This document shows positions 27,373-36,354 of a stretch of 64,000 nucleotides of DNA, piece by piece. The position numbers were made by a program, and so were the translations under genes. The stretch covers positions 210,598 through 274,597 of the forward strand of contig JADZED010000027.1 in the NCBI GenBank assembly GCA_020850715.1, written 5' to 3'. The DNA is from Acidobacteriota bacterium (lineage in GTDB: Bacteria > Acidobacteriota > Vicinamibacteria > Vicinamibacterales > CAVVIG01). Under the pieces are notes generated by a model. That model made no database searches. It was not told the DNA's origin and saw only the letters and a list, made by a program, of their open reading frames with translations. How positions within the stretch are numbered: the stretch's first letter is position 1; the number at the start of each line of letters is the position of its first letter.

Positions 27373-28689
27373 ATGCCCGAACCGCGGATCGTTCCCCGCG
27401 CGGCGCACTCGCTGTCGCGGCGCGACATCGATCCCGACGCCCTCAAGGTGCTCCATCGCCTGCGCGCCGGCGAGCACCTCGCCTATCTGGTGGGCGGCAG
27501 CGTGCGCGATCTGCTGCTCGGACGCCGGCCGAAGGACTTCGACATCGGAACCTCGGCGCACCCCTATCAGGTGAAGAAGCTGTTCCGGAACTGCTGGATC
27601 ATCGGCCGCCGCTTCCGGCTGGCGCACGTGCGCTTCGGCCCGAAGGTGATCGAGGTGGCAACCTTCCGCCGGCAGATCGCGCCCGGCGAGGAGATCGTCC
27701 AGGACGGCGTCCCGGCACCCGATCCGACGACGCCGGAAGGCGAGCACCTCATCCATCACGACAACACGTTCGGCACGCCGGCCGAGGACGCATTCCGGCG
27801 CGACTTCACGATCAACGCGCTCTTCTACGACATCGCGACCTTCTCGATCATCGACTATGTCGGCGGCCTGGCCGATCTGCGCGAGGGGGTGGTGCGCGCG
27901 ATCGGCGATCCCGGCGTGCGGATGTGCGAGGATCCGGTGCGGATGCTGCGCGCCGTCGCGCTGGCCGCGCGCCTGAACTTCCGGATCGACGAGCCGGTCC
28001 TGCGGGCGATTCGCGCCCATCGCCACGAGATCGCCAGGAGCGCGCCGCCGCGGCTGCTCGAGGAGTACTACAAGATCCTGCGGAACGGCGCGGCCGAGCA
28101 GACCTTCCGCACCCTCGCCGAGCTCGGGCTGCTCGAGCCGATCTCGATGGAGCTGCACCGCGGCGCCGCCGATCCGCTGTGGACCTCGCTTGCCGAAGTG
28201 GACGCGTACCGGCAGACCTTCGAGTCGGCTCCCGACACGCTCACAAACCCGATCCTGATGGGGAGCCTCCTGCTCCCGCTCGGCATCTCGCTCTATCCGC
28301 CGCGGCCCGCGGCCCCCGCGGGCGAACCCGAGCGCCGCCATCCTCCGCTGCCGAAGCTCGGCGATCTGCCGCTCGCGCGGCGCGACGTGGAGCGGCTGCG
28401 GCAGGTCATCACGCTGCAGCGGCGCCTGCGCGATCCCGGCGCCAGCCCGCGCGCGCAGCGGGCGCTCGTGCACCGCAGCGTGTTTCGCGACGCGCTGACA
28501 TGGCTCGAGATCCACGGCCGCGCGCCCGAACTGGTCGCGCACTGGCAGGCGCTCGCCGCCGAAGCCGCCGGCGCGCTGCCCGCCGTGGAGCCCCCGGAGG
28601 ACCAGGCCGGCGGGCCGGTGCCGCTCAGGCGCAAGCGCCGGCGGCGCAGGGGCCGGCGGCGCGGCGGATCCCGGCCCGCGCCGCAGTAG
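27373..28689 (+). CDS. pcnB: Poly(A) polymerase / CCA-adding family nucleotidyltransferase
   Basis: A 438-residue class II nucleotidyltransferase. The N-terminal catalytic block is YLVGGSVRDLLLGRRPKDFDIGT with metal ligands D55 and D57. RRDFTINALFYDI and a long helical RNA-binding part with CEDPVRMLRAVALAARLNF follow. The C-terminus is a highly basic arginine tail (KRRRRRGRRRGG), as in bacterial PcnB, which adds 3' poly(A) tails to RNA and promotes decay. A CCA-adding role cannot be excluded by sequence reading alone, but the basic tail and length favour PcnB. It has its own promoter and is divergent from the TPR-like gene. Confidence 0.9.
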   Translation: MPEPRIVPRAAHSLSRRDIDPDALKVLHRLRAGEHLAYLVGGSVRDLLLGRRPKDFDIGTSAHPYQVKKLFRNCWIIGRRFRLAHVRFGPKVIEVATFRRQIAPGEEIVQDGVPAPDPTTPEGEHLIHHDNTFGTPAEDAFRRDFTINALFYDIATFSIIDYVGGLADLREGVVRAIGDPGVRMCEDPVRMLRAVALAARLNFRIDEPVLRAIRAHRHEIARSAPPRLLEEYYKILRNGAAEQTFRTLAELGLLEPISMELHRGAADPLWTSLAEVDAYRQTFESAPDTLTNPILMGSLLLPLGISLYPPRPAAPAGEPERRHPPLPKLGDLPLARRDVERLRQVITLQRRLRDPGASPRAQRALVHRSVFRDALTWLEIHGRAPELVAHWQALAAEAAGALPAVEPPEDQAGGPVPLRRKRRRRRGRRRGGSRPAPQ

Positions 28690-28736
28690 GCCCGGACGCC
28701 CAGCCGAAACCGGGCGCTGCCGCGGCTGAAGCGAGC

Positions 28737-29471
28737 TTACGCGGCGATTTCGTGGATCGTCTTGGAAGGCTTGGCGAGACCGAGCGCAATCAGCAGCCTG
28801 ATGAGCGGCCAGGCGGGATCGAGCTCGCTCGGCTTGAAGCTGAACTTCGGGCTGCGGGGATATCCGTGGTGGTTGTTGTGCAGCCCCTCGCCGCCGGTGA
28901 GCAGCGCCAGCGATCGGATGTTCGTCGCGGTGTTGTCGAAGTTCCTGTAGCCGCTGTGATGGCAGAGGCCGTTGATCGAGGACGAGAGCACGAACACGTA
29001 CATGATCGCGTGAAGGCCGGCCGCGAGCAGCCCCCACCAGGGCCCGATCGCCGCGCACAGCAGCGCGGTGCCGGCGAGCAGCCCGACGAGGCCGCGGTCG
29101 AAGACGTGGCGATCCCACCAGCCCTCCTCGATGTCGCGCGCGTAGCGCGCGACGACGTCGGTCTTGCGGATCTCGCGCGCGTAGTAGAACACGTTCCCGA
29201 GCTGGACCTTCCAGAAGCCCTCGAGGAGCGGGCTGTGCGGATCCCCTTCCTTGTCGGTGAACGCGTGGTGCTTGCGGTGCACCGCCACCCATTCCTTCGT
29301 CGAGAGCCCCGTCGTGAGCCAGAGGCAGCACTTGAACACCCACTCGACCGCCGGGTGCATCGTGAGCGCCATGTGCGTGGCCGTCCGATGCAGGTAGATC
29401 GTGGTGCTGAAGACGGCGATCTGGGTAACGATGGCCGAAGCCACAAGCGCGATGACGAGGGAGATCAGCAA
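28737..29471 (-). CDS. Acyl-CoA/phospholipid fatty acid desaturase
   Basis: A 244-residue membrane di-iron desaturase with the three histidine boxes HRTATH, HRKHHAFTD and HNNHHGYPR, and hydrophobic segments near the N-terminus (about residues 1-25), 40-60 and 125-165. It introduces a cis double bond (usually delta-9) into membrane fatty acids using oxygen. The start is TTG 29471 behind an excellent GGAGGTG ribosome-binding site 7 bases upstream. A weak TACCAT -10 (29543-29538, minus strand) lies before it. It follows serC but is separated from it by a strong hairpin, so it is likely a separate unit. Confidence 0.9.
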   Translation of the reverse strand: MLISLVIALVASAIVTQIAVFSTTIYLHRTATHMALTMHPAVEWVFKCCLWLTTGLSTKEWVAVHRKHHAFTDKEGDPHSPLLEGFWKVQLGNVFYYAREIRKTDVVARYARDIEEGWWDRHVFDRGLVGLLAGTALLCAAIGPWWGLLAAGLHAIMYVFVLSSSINGLCHHSGYRNFDNTATNIRSLALLTGGEGLHNNHHGYPRSPKFSFKPSELDPAWPLIRLLIALGLAKPSKTIHEIAA

Positions 29472-29554
29472 CGCTCACACCTCCGCGGAAGCACTTCCGA
29501 GCGCTCACGCCGAATGGCCTTGGGGGAGAAAAACGCCGAATGGTAGCACAAATG

Positions 29555-29579
29555 GGCGGGAAGGACCGCCCTTCCCGCC
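29555..29579 (-). terminator. Hairpin after serC
   Basis: GGCGGGAAGG (29555-29564), a 5-base loop and CCTTCCCGCC (29570-29579) form a perfect 10-bp stem 22 bases downstream of the serC stop. On the minus strand it is followed by a short T-containing stretch, not a long T run, so termination may be only partial. Confidence 0.5.
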
Positions 29580-29601
29580 TCTCCTGCCCTGCCCGCCCGC
29601 G

Positions 29602-30699
29602 TCAGCCGTTCTTGCGCTCGAACTCCTGCATGAAGCTCACGAGCGCGCCGACGCCCGCTTCGGGGAAGGCGTTGTAGATCGACGCGCGCATGCCGCCGAC
29701 CGCCCGGTGGCCCTTGAGGCCGTCGAGCCCGGCGGCGGTCGCCTCCTTGACGAACTTCGACTCGAGCTCCTCGGTCGCCAGGCGGAAAGTGACGTTCATC
29801 AGCGATCGGCTGTCCTTCTGCGCCGTGCCGCGGTAGAAGCCGGTCCGATCGATCTCGGCGTAGAGCGCCGCGGCCTTCCGCTCGTTCACCCTGGCAATCG
29901 CGGCGAGCCCGCCCTGGTCGCGCAGCCACTGCATCACCAGCCCGACGGCGTAGATCGAGAAGACCGGCGGCGTGTTGTAGAGCGAATTGTTCTCCGCGTG
30001 CACGGCGTAGTTCAGCATCGTCGGCAGCGTCTTCTGCGAGCGCTGCAGCAGGTCCTCGCGGATGATGACGATGGTGACGCCGGCCGGGCCCATGTTCTTC
30101 TGGGCGCCGGCATAGACGAGCGCGTGCTTCGCGATGTCGATCGGGCGGCTGAACATGTCCGACGAGGTGTCGTTCACCAGCGGCGCGTCGCCGACCTCCG
30201 GCAACTCCTTGAACTCGGTGCCCTCGATGGTGTTGTTCGAGGTCATGTGCACGTAGGCGGCGCCCCTGGTGAGCTTCAGCTCCGACTGCCTGGGGATGCG
30301 GGCGTAGTTGTCGCCCTTGGTGCTGGCGACGATGCTGACGTTGCCGACCTTCTTCGCCTCCTTCGCGGCCTTCTCCGCCCACGACCCGCTGTCGATGTAG
30401 TCGGCGGTGGCGCCGGGCGCGAGGATGTTCATCGGCACCATCGAGAACTGGGTGCTGGCCCCGCCCTGGAGGAACAGCACCTTGTAGTTCGGCGGGATGC
30501 CGGCGAGCGCGCGGATGTCGGCATCGGCCTTCGCGAGGATCGCCTCGAAGGTCTTCGAACGGTGGCTGATCTCGAGGATCGACATGCCGACGCCCGGCAG
30601 CGCGAGCAGGTCGCGCTGGATCTGCTCGAGCACCGAGACCGGCAGCACGGCAGGACCGGCGGCGAAGTTGTGGATGCGAGTGCTGATGGATGTGGTCAT
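29602..30699 (-). CDS. serC: Phosphoserine aminotransferase
   Basis: A 365-residue class V aminotransferase: IHNFAAGPAVLPVSVLEQIQRD at the start, SILEISHRSKTF, VLFLQGGASTQFSMVPMN, and the PLP lysine in YAGAQKNMGPAG (K201). It transfers an amino group from glutamate to 3-phosphohydroxypyruvate in serine synthesis. It also acts in the pyridoxine pathway. The ATG at 30699 starts the MTTS sequence with normal family length. serA lies 205 bases upstream on the same strand, so the two steps are neighbours and probably cotranscribed. Confidence 0.95.
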   Translation of the reverse strand: MTTSISTRIHNFAAGPAVLPVSVLEQIQRDLLALPGVGMSILEISHRSKTFEAILAKADADIRALAGIPPNYKVLFLQGGASTQFSMVPMNILAPGATADYIDSGSWAEKAAKEAKKVGNVSIVASTKGDNYARIPRQSELKLTRGAAYVHMTSNNTIEGTEFKELPEVGDAPLVNDTSSDMFSRPIDIAKHALVYAGAQKNMGPAGVTIVIIREDLLQRSQKTLPTMLNYAVHAENNSLYNTPPVFSIYAVGLVMQWLRDQGGLAAIARVNERKAAALYAEIDRTGFYRGTAQKDSRSLMNVTFRLATEELESKFVKEATAAGLDGLKGHRAVGGMRASIYNAFPEAGVGALVSFMQEFERKNG

Positions 30700-30739
30700 A
30701 AGTCCTTCCAAGCAGGCCCGAGGGGCCTGGTCCACGAAA

Positions 30740-30755
30740 CAGGCCTGAAGGCCTG
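30740..30755. repeat. Short palindrome between serC and serA
   Basis: CAGGCCTGAAGGCCTG is a near-perfect inverted repeat with 7-base arms and a 2-base centre, set in a G+C-rich 205-base gap that holds no gene. It may be an intergenic repeat or a weak mRNA hairpin between serA and serC. Confidence 0.35.
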
Positions 30756-30904
30756 CACTACGACAGCGAACGGCCGGCGCCGACCCGCCCCTGGGCGCGC
30801 AAACGCTCCGGCGAACCGGCCGCAGCTCGCCAGCCGCCAGACGCGGGCGGAAGGCCGCGGCGGCCTGGACGGCTGGGCCGCGCCCCGCCGCGAGACGGCC
30901 CGCC

Positions 30905-32119
30905 TCAGATCGCGACGAGCTGCAGATCGAGGATGTCGCCGTTGCCTTCCTGAATCCGCCGGAGCAGCGCCTCGGGCGGCGCGGCATCGAGGCAGACCCT
31001 GGCGACCGCCGCCTGGGCGCCTTCGAAGATCACGTTCTCGGTCTCCTGCACGTTCAATTCCCCGGCGCGCAGGTTGGCGAAGATGTGCGCCAGGACGCCG
31101 GGACGGTCGCGATGGCGGACCACCAGCATGTGCGTGGCCGGCGTCTTCTTCGCCAGGTTCACCACGTTGGGCACCTTGCCGGTCTCCTTGTAAGTACGGA
31201 CGATCCGGACGGTCTCGGCGGCGATCGCCTCCTGCGCCTGATCGGTCGATGCGCCGATGTGATGCGTGCCGTACACCGACGGCAGATCGACGATCGGATC
31301 CTTGAACGCTCCGGCCGCTTCCTTCGGCTCGCTGGCGAACACGTCGAGCGCGACGCGGAGGTTGCGCTCCTTCACCGCCTTCTCGAGCGCGGCGTAGTCG
31401 ACCACTTCGCCGCGCGCCGTGTTGATGAAGTACGAGCCCGGCGCGAGCCGGTCGAAGATCGAGGCGTTGACCATGCCGCGCGTGTCGGCGGTGAGCGCGA
31501 GGTGGACGCTGAGCACGTCGCAGCGCTCGGCCACCTCCTGCGGCGTGGCGGCAATCTCGAGCGGCACCCCGGCGGGGGCGGCGGCCGCCGGCCCGGAGGC
31601 GAAGCGGCGGCTCCAGACCACGATCGGCATGCCGAAGGCGTGCGCCCGCAGCGCGACCTCCTGGCCGATGTTGCCGTAGCCGAGCAGCCCCAGCGTGCGG
31701 CCGAAGACGCCGCGCGCCTTCGAGAACTCCTTCTTGTTCCACCGGCCGCCGCGCAGCTCGGCCACGTTGTCGGGAATGCGGCGATCCAGCGCGAGCAGCA
31801 GCGCGAACGCGAGCTCGGCGACGGCGACGGCGTTCTTGCCCGGGCAGTTCGAGACGTAGATGCCGCGCCTGGAGGCGGCGGCGACGTCGATCGTGTTGTA
31901 GCCTGCGCCCGCGCGCACGACGAGCGAGAGCGCGCCGGCCTCGAGCATCGGTCCGGTCACGTTCGTGCTGCGGACCACGAGGACGTCGGCGCCGGTGTCC
32001 GTGATGGCCCTGGCGAGCGCCTCGTCCTTGAGATCGGCCTGGTAGATCACCTCGCAGCCGGCGGCTTTCAGGCCGTCGAGGCCGCTCTGCTCGAACTTGT
32101 CTGCGACTAGTACTTTCAT
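30905..32119 (-). CDS. serA: D-3-phosphoglycerate dehydrogenase
   Basis: A 404-residue NAD-dependent dehydrogenase. It has the N-terminal half-domain, the Rossmann motif GLLGYGNIGQEVALRA, NTARGEVVD, and the catalytic histidine in GTHHIGAST. A C-terminal ACT domain (about residues 328-404, MLVVRHRDRPGVLAHIF) usually senses serine. It oxidises 3-phosphoglycerate to phosphohydroxypyruvate, the first step of serine synthesis. It is the shorter type without the extra substrate-binding insert. The start is ATG 32119. It is downstream of the DUF1015 gene and upstream of serC on the same strand. The 228-base gap before it is C/T- and GGTCC-rich and shows no gene. Confidence 0.94.
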   Translation of the reverse strand: MKVLVADKFEQSGLDGLKAAGCEVIYQADLKDEALARAITDTGADVLVVRSTNVTGPMLEAGALSLVVRAGAGYNTIDVAAASRRGIYVSNCPGKNAVAVAELAFALLLALDRRIPDNVAELRGGRWNKKEFSKARGVFGRTLGLLGYGNIGQEVALRAHAFGMPIVVWSRRFASGPAAAAPAGVPLEIAATPQEVAERCDVLSVHLALTADTRGMVNASIFDRLAPGSYFINTARGEVVDYAALEKAVKERNLRVALDVFASEPKEAAGAFKDPIVDLPSVYGTHHIGASTDQAQEAIAAETVRIVRTYKETGKVPNVVNLAKKTPATHMLVVRHRDRPGVLAHIFANLRAGELNVQETENVIFEGAQAAVARVCLDAAPPEALLRRIQEGNGDILDLQLVAI

Positions 32120-32347
32120 GCGAATCAGTCCTTGGTCCTTGGGTCCTGGTCCATGGGCCGGGTCCGGACTTCGTGCCTGGGGCCGTCCTGCGTCCCGGAT
32201 CCTCCGTCGTCCTCGGGCCTTGCCGCGTTCGGCCGTCTCACCCCGTTCGCGCCGGCGTCGAACCGGAACCAGGGCCACGGTCAGGGTCCAGGACCCCGCC
32301 CGCACCCCGAGTCCCGCACGCCAACCCTGATGAGATCCGATGGATCA

Positions 32348-33580
32348 TCAGATCACATGGATCAGCAGTCCGTCCCGGAGCTTCGGCTCGAACCAGGTGC
32401 TCTTGGGCGGCATGATCTCGCCGGCGTCGGACACCTCCATCAGCTCGGCGACGCTCACGGGAAACAGCGAGAACGCGACCGCCGCGCGGCCGCCGTTCAC
32501 GTGCTGCTCCAGCTCGCCGGTGCCGCGGATGCCGCCGACGAAGTCGATGCGCTTGTCGGTCCGCACGTCCTTGATGTCGAGCACGGGATCGAGCAGCCGA
32601 TCCTGCAGCACGCTCACGTCGAGCGAGGCGATGGGGTCCGACCGATCGGGCGCCACGCGGGGACGCAGCGTCTGCCACCGCCCCTGCAGGTACATCGAGA
32701 TGTCGCCCCGCTGCGCCGGCGATGCCGGGCCTGGCGCCACGTCGAACCGCTCGCGCACCGCCGCCAGGAACGCATCGGGCGTCCGGCCCGCCAGGTCCCT
32801 GACGATGCGGTTGTACGGCAGCACCTGCATCTGGTCGTGCGGAAAGGCAACCGCGAGAAACGTCGTGTAGTCGGCGCCGTCGCCGAGCGAGGCGCGGGTA
32901 ACGGCGCGATCACGGATGTCGGCGCGCGCCCGGGCGGCGCTCGCGGCCCGATGGTGTCCGTCGGCGATGTAGAGCACCGGAATCTGCGCGAAGGCGGCGA
33001 CCAGCGCGTCGCGCGGGGCGCCGGTGACCCGCCACAGCGTGTGGCGGACCTGGTCGGGCGCCGTGAAGTCGTAGAGCGGCGCGCCGGCCGTTTCGCGCAC
33101 GGCGATCCGATCGACGGCCGCGGCCGCCCGATAGGTGAGGAACACCGGGCCGGTCTGGGCGCCGAGCGCGAGCATGTGGCGCGTCCGATCGTCTTCCTTG
33201 TCGCGCCGGGTCCGCTCGTGCTTCTTGATCACGTCGCGATCGTACTCGTCGATCGAATAGCAGGCGGCGATGCCGGTCTGCTCGTGCGCGCCCATGCGCA
33301 GGCGGTAGAAGTAGACGCCCGGCTCGTCGTCCAGGACCAGCGCCGTCTTTTTCAGCTTCTCGAAATTCAGCGCCGCGCGCTCGTACACCGCCGCCGAATA
33401 GGGATCGGTGCCGTCGGGCAGCTCGAGCTCGGCGCGCGAGATCCGCAGGAAGCTCAGCGGGTTGGCGTCGGCCAGCGTGCGCGCCTCCTCCGTGTTGAGC
33501 ACATCGTAGGGAACCGCCGCGACGTTGGACACCTGGGCAGGCTGGGGGCGGAGAGCACGGAACGGATGGAGCGTCGCCAT
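32348..33580 (-). CDS. DUF1015 family protein
   Basis: A 410-residue protein with family blocks near the start (LHPFRALRPQPAQVSNVAAVPYDVL), KKHERTRRDKEDDRTRHM, and VLYIADGHHRAASAARA in the middle. The fold is related to ParB/sulfiredoxin-like nucleotide-binding proteins, and the family is often next to serA, as it is here. A serine kinase-like role has been proposed for relatives, but I cannot establish it from this sequence. It has its own -10 element in the 15-base gap after malQ. Confidence 0.85.
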   Translation of the reverse strand: MATLHPFRALRPQPAQVSNVAAVPYDVLNTEEARTLADANPLSFLRISRAELELPDGTDPYSAAVYERAALNFEKLKKTALVLDDEPGVYFYRLRMGAHEQTGIAACYSIDEYDRDVIKKHERTRRDKEDDRTRHMLALGAQTGPVFLTYRAAAAVDRIAVRETAGAPLYDFTAPDQVRHTLWRVTGAPRDALVAAFAQIPVLYIADGHHRAASAARARADIRDRAVTRASLGDGADYTTFLAVAFPHDQMQVLPYNRIVRDLAGRTPDAFLAAVRERFDVAPGPASPAQRGDISMYLQGRWQTLRPRVAPDRSDPIASLDVSVLQDRLLDPVLDIKDVRTDKRIDFVGGIRGTGELEQHVNGGRAAVAFSLFPVSVAELMEVSDAGEIMPPKSTWFEPKLRDGLLIHVI

Positions 33581-33589
33581 GGGTTTGGA

Positions 33590-33595
33590 ATTATG
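33590..33595 (-). promoter_or_regulatory. -10-like CATAAT before the DUF1015 gene
   Basis: On the minus strand CATAAT ends 9 bases before the ATG at 33580 and sits between the malQ stop and this gene, marking a possible new transcription unit leading into serA and serC. Confidence 0.35.
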
Positions 33596-35170
33596 TCACA
33601 TACGCCCGTGCTTCTTCGACCATCCGCGCAGCTCGTCGCGCCGCGCGCGCGCTTCGCCGACGCTGTCGAGCGTGTCGACCGGCCACGGCAGCTTGAACGT
33701 CCAGTTCGCCGCGCCGGCGTCGCCCGGGTCGTTGATGCGATCGCGCCAGCCGAATCCGTCCTGCACGGGCAGCAGCAGCAGGTCCGAGCCGGAGGCGAAC
33801 AGCGCCTCCACCAGCACCTCGCGCACGAAGGGGCCGGCCGCCTCGCCGAGCGGCCGCCCCGCACTGCGTTGAACCGAGGCGAGCGCGCTCACCGCGACCC
33901 GATCTCCGGGCGGCGCCTGTTCCCACCAGACGGCCAGCGGCTCGGTGTCGTGCGTCCCCGATGCGGCGACCGACAGTGCCGGATAGCCGGCGGGCTCGCG
34001 GAACGGCTGACCTTCAAGCTTCCAATCCCGCTCCCACCTGAGCACGCGGAAACCGGGGATGCCGAGGCGCGTCAGCACGGCGCGGACGAAATCGGGCACC
34101 GTGCCCAGATCTTCGGCGATGATCTCGCCGCCCGCCTCCTTGAACAGCCGGAGGATGCGCTCGCCCAGCGCGATCTGCGCCGCCTCGTCGCCGGGGCTGA
34201 AGAACGGCGCGCCTCCGTGGCGAGGGATCAGATACGTGCGGAAGAAGCCGACCACGTGATCGATCCGGTAGCCGTCGTAGAAATCGGCCTTGCGCCGGGC
34301 GCGTTCGCGCAGCCAGAGGAACTCTTCCAGCGCCATCGCCTCCCACCGATAGCCGGGCATCCCCCAATCCTGGCCCGTCTCGCTGAAGCCGTCGGGCGGC
34401 GCGCCGACCGAGACGGCGAGATCGAACGCCTGCTGGCGCGCCCACACGTCGGCGCTGTCCAGGGCGACCATGAACGGCAGATCGCCGAACAGCGCGACGC
34501 CGCTGCTGCGACGCCGCGCATCGAGCCACTGCACGTGCGCGCACCACTGCAGGTACTGCCAGTACAGCACGTCGCGCCCGAGCTCGCGCCGGGCCTCGAC
34601 GACCGCCGCCGGGTCGCGGCGCTGCAGCGCCGCCGGCCAGTCGAGCCAGGAGCGCTCCTGCTCCCGCGCGTGGATCGCGCGGAAGAGCGCGTAGTCCTCG
34701 ATCCACCAGGCCTGCCCGGTCAGAAACGCCCGGAACGCCTGCGCGCGCGGCGTGTCGTGCTCCCACTCCTCGCGGTGGAAGCGATCGAAGGCGCGTCCGA
34801 ACGCCGCCATCTTCACCTCGCGCACCGCCACGTAGTCGACGCGGCCGGCGCCTCGCGCCTCGCGCAGCCGCGCGCGTTCGCCGGAGGCGAGCGACGCCTC
34901 GCCGCCGGCGGCGGCAATCTCCGGCACCTCCCGCGGACTGATGAAGATCGGATCGACGGCCATCGCGCTGAGCGGCGAGTAGGGCGAGTGCTGGCCGGGC
35001 GCCATCTCGTTGAGCGGGAGCATCTGCAGCACGCCGAGCCCGGCCGAGGCGAGCCATCGCGCGACCAGCGGCACGTCGGCAATCTCGCCGATGCCCCAGC
35101 TCGCACGGGAAGGGCACGAGAACAGAGGCAGGACCAGGCCGGCGCGGCGCCGGCCGGCGCGGTCGGTCAT
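33596..35170 (-). CDS. malQ: 4-alpha-glucanotransferase (GH77)
   Basis: A 524-residue amylomaltase. It has the GH77 blocks RASWGIGEIADV, MLPLNEMAPGQHSPYSPLSAMAVDPIFIS, GYRIDHVVGFFR (nucleophile D304), GGEIIAEDLGTVPD (acid/base E353) and GTHDTEPLAVWW. It disproportionates maltodextrins or glycogen-derived glucans in the cytosol. The start ATG at 35170 overlaps the stop of the aminotransferase gene by 4 bases, so the two are translationally coupled although their functions are unrelated. Confidence 0.93.
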   Translation of the reverse strand: MTDRAGRRRAGLVLPLFSCPSRASWGIGEIADVPLVARWLASAGLGVLQMLPLNEMAPGQHSPYSPLSAMAVDPIFISPREVPEIAAAGGEASLASGERARLREARGAGRVDYVAVREVKMAAFGRAFDRFHREEWEHDTPRAQAFRAFLTGQAWWIEDYALFRAIHAREQERSWLDWPAALQRRDPAAVVEARRELGRDVLYWQYLQWCAHVQWLDARRRSSGVALFGDLPFMVALDSADVWARQQAFDLAVSVGAPPDGFSETGQDWGMPGYRWEAMALEEFLWLRERARRKADFYDGYRIDHVVGFFRTYLIPRHGGAPFFSPGDEAAQIALGERILRLFKEAGGEIIAEDLGTVPDFVRAVLTRLGIPGFRVLRWERDWKLEGQPFREPAGYPALSVAASGTHDTEPLAVWWEQAPPGDRVAVSALASVQRSAGRPLGEAAGPFVREVLVEALFASGSDLLLLPVQDGFGWRDRINDPGDAGAANWTFKLPWPVDTLDSVGEARARRDELRGWSKKHGRM

Positions 35171-36348
35171 GTCGTTTCGAGCCGCTCGAAACGCCGGAGG
35201 ATGCGATCGACGCCCGCCGCGAACGCCGGCTCGGCCGTGAGCAGGCTGACCACGAGGTAGCACTCGTGCGGGAAGTCGAAGAAATAGCCGGGATGCGCCA
35301 GCACGCGATCGCGTTCCAGCAAATCGAGCACCAGATCTTCCTCCGCCGCCAGCGCCGGCACCCGCAGTACGGCGGACCACCCGCCCTCGACGCGCAGGAC
35401 CCGGCATGCGGGCACGCGGGCCGCCCGCGCGAGGAGCCGGTGATGGTTGTCCCCCACGCGCCGGGCAATCTGCGCGCGCACCGCCGCCCCCGACGCCAGC
35501 AGATCCGCCGCCGCCGCCTGCACGGGCGTCGACACCGACAGATAACCGTCGGCCAGGAACTCCAGCCGCTCGATCGCCGCCCTGGCCGCGCCCGCCGGTC
35601 CGCCGATCGCGATCCATCCGAGCTTGACCTGCGGCAATCCCGCCGATTTCGACAGCCCGCCGAGCGCGAACGCCAGCACATCGCTTCGCTCGAGGACGCG
35701 GCCCGCCGCCGCGGCGGCCCCCGCGTCGAGAACATAGTCGGCGAACACCTCGTCGACGACGAGCGCCGCGCCGCGGTCGGCGCACAGCGCGGCGAGCCGA
35801 TCGAGCTCGGCCTGCGTCACAAACGAGCCGGTCGGATTGTTGGGGCTGACCAGGAGCACCGCCCGCGTGCGCGGCGACCACGCCCGCTCGAGCCCGGCCA
35901 TATCGATCCGCCACGCGCCGTGGTGCTCGAGGTCGTAGGTTCGGGCGTTCAGCGCATCGAAACGCGTCAGGTGCTCGAACAGCGGGTAACTCGGGCGAGG
36001 CACCAGCACGTCGTCGCCGGGATCGGCGAGCAGCTTGAAGATCAGGCCGTAGGCCTCGCTGGTGCTCGCGGTGAGGACGATGCGGTCGGGGGACACCGGC
36101 AGATCGCGCCGGGCGTACTCGGCCGAGATCGCCGCCCGCGCCGCGGCCAGGCCGCACGGGTGCGGCTCGTAGCGGAGCCCCCGAGGATCGCCGAGCGGCG
36201 CGAGCAGATCCGGCGGATACACGAAGCCGGCGCGCGTCGGGTTCGATTCGGTGAGATCGACGATCGCGGCGCCGCGCGCGCGCAGCGCCGCGGCGGCGGC
36301 CGACAGGCGATTCACCGACAGATCGCGCGGAACGCGCGCGGAGAACAT
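35167..36348 (-). CDS. Class I/II PLP-dependent aminotransferase
   Basis: A 393-residue fold-type I aminotransferase: LTESNPTRAG near the start, VLTASTSEAYGLIFKLLADPGDDVLVPRPSYP, LLVSPNNPTGSF, LVVDEVFADY and the PLP lysine in ALGGLSKSAGLPQVKLGW. It probably transaminates aromatic, branched or other amino acids. The substrate is not readable. It starts 6 bases after the HEAT-cyclophilin gene and overlaps malQ, placing it inside a five-gene minus-strand run. Confidence 0.9.
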   Translation of the reverse strand: MFSARVPRDLSVNRLSAAAAALRARGAAIVDLTESNPTRAGFVYPPDLLAPLGDPRGLRYEPHPCGLAAARAAISAEYARRDLPVSPDRIVLTASTSEAYGLIFKLLADPGDDVLVPRPSYPLFEHLTRFDALNARTYDLEHHGAWRIDMAGLERAWSPRTRAVLLVSPNNPTGSFVTQAELDRLAALCADRGAALVVDEVFADYVLDAGAAAAAGRVLERSDVLAFALGGLSKSAGLPQVKLGWIAIGGPAGAARAAIERLEFLADGYLSVSTPVQAAAADLLASGAAVRAQIARRVGDNHHRLLARAARVPACRVLRVEGGWSAVLRVPALAAEEDLVLDLLERDRVLAHPGYFFDFPHECYLVVSLLTAEPAFAAGVDRILRRFERLETT

Positions 36349-36354
36349 GCGGCC

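Noticed and set aside
32132..35260. 1042-residue open frame on the plus strand
   Set aside because: Antisense to the DUF1015 and malQ genes, whose motifs are unambiguous. Composition is shadow-like.
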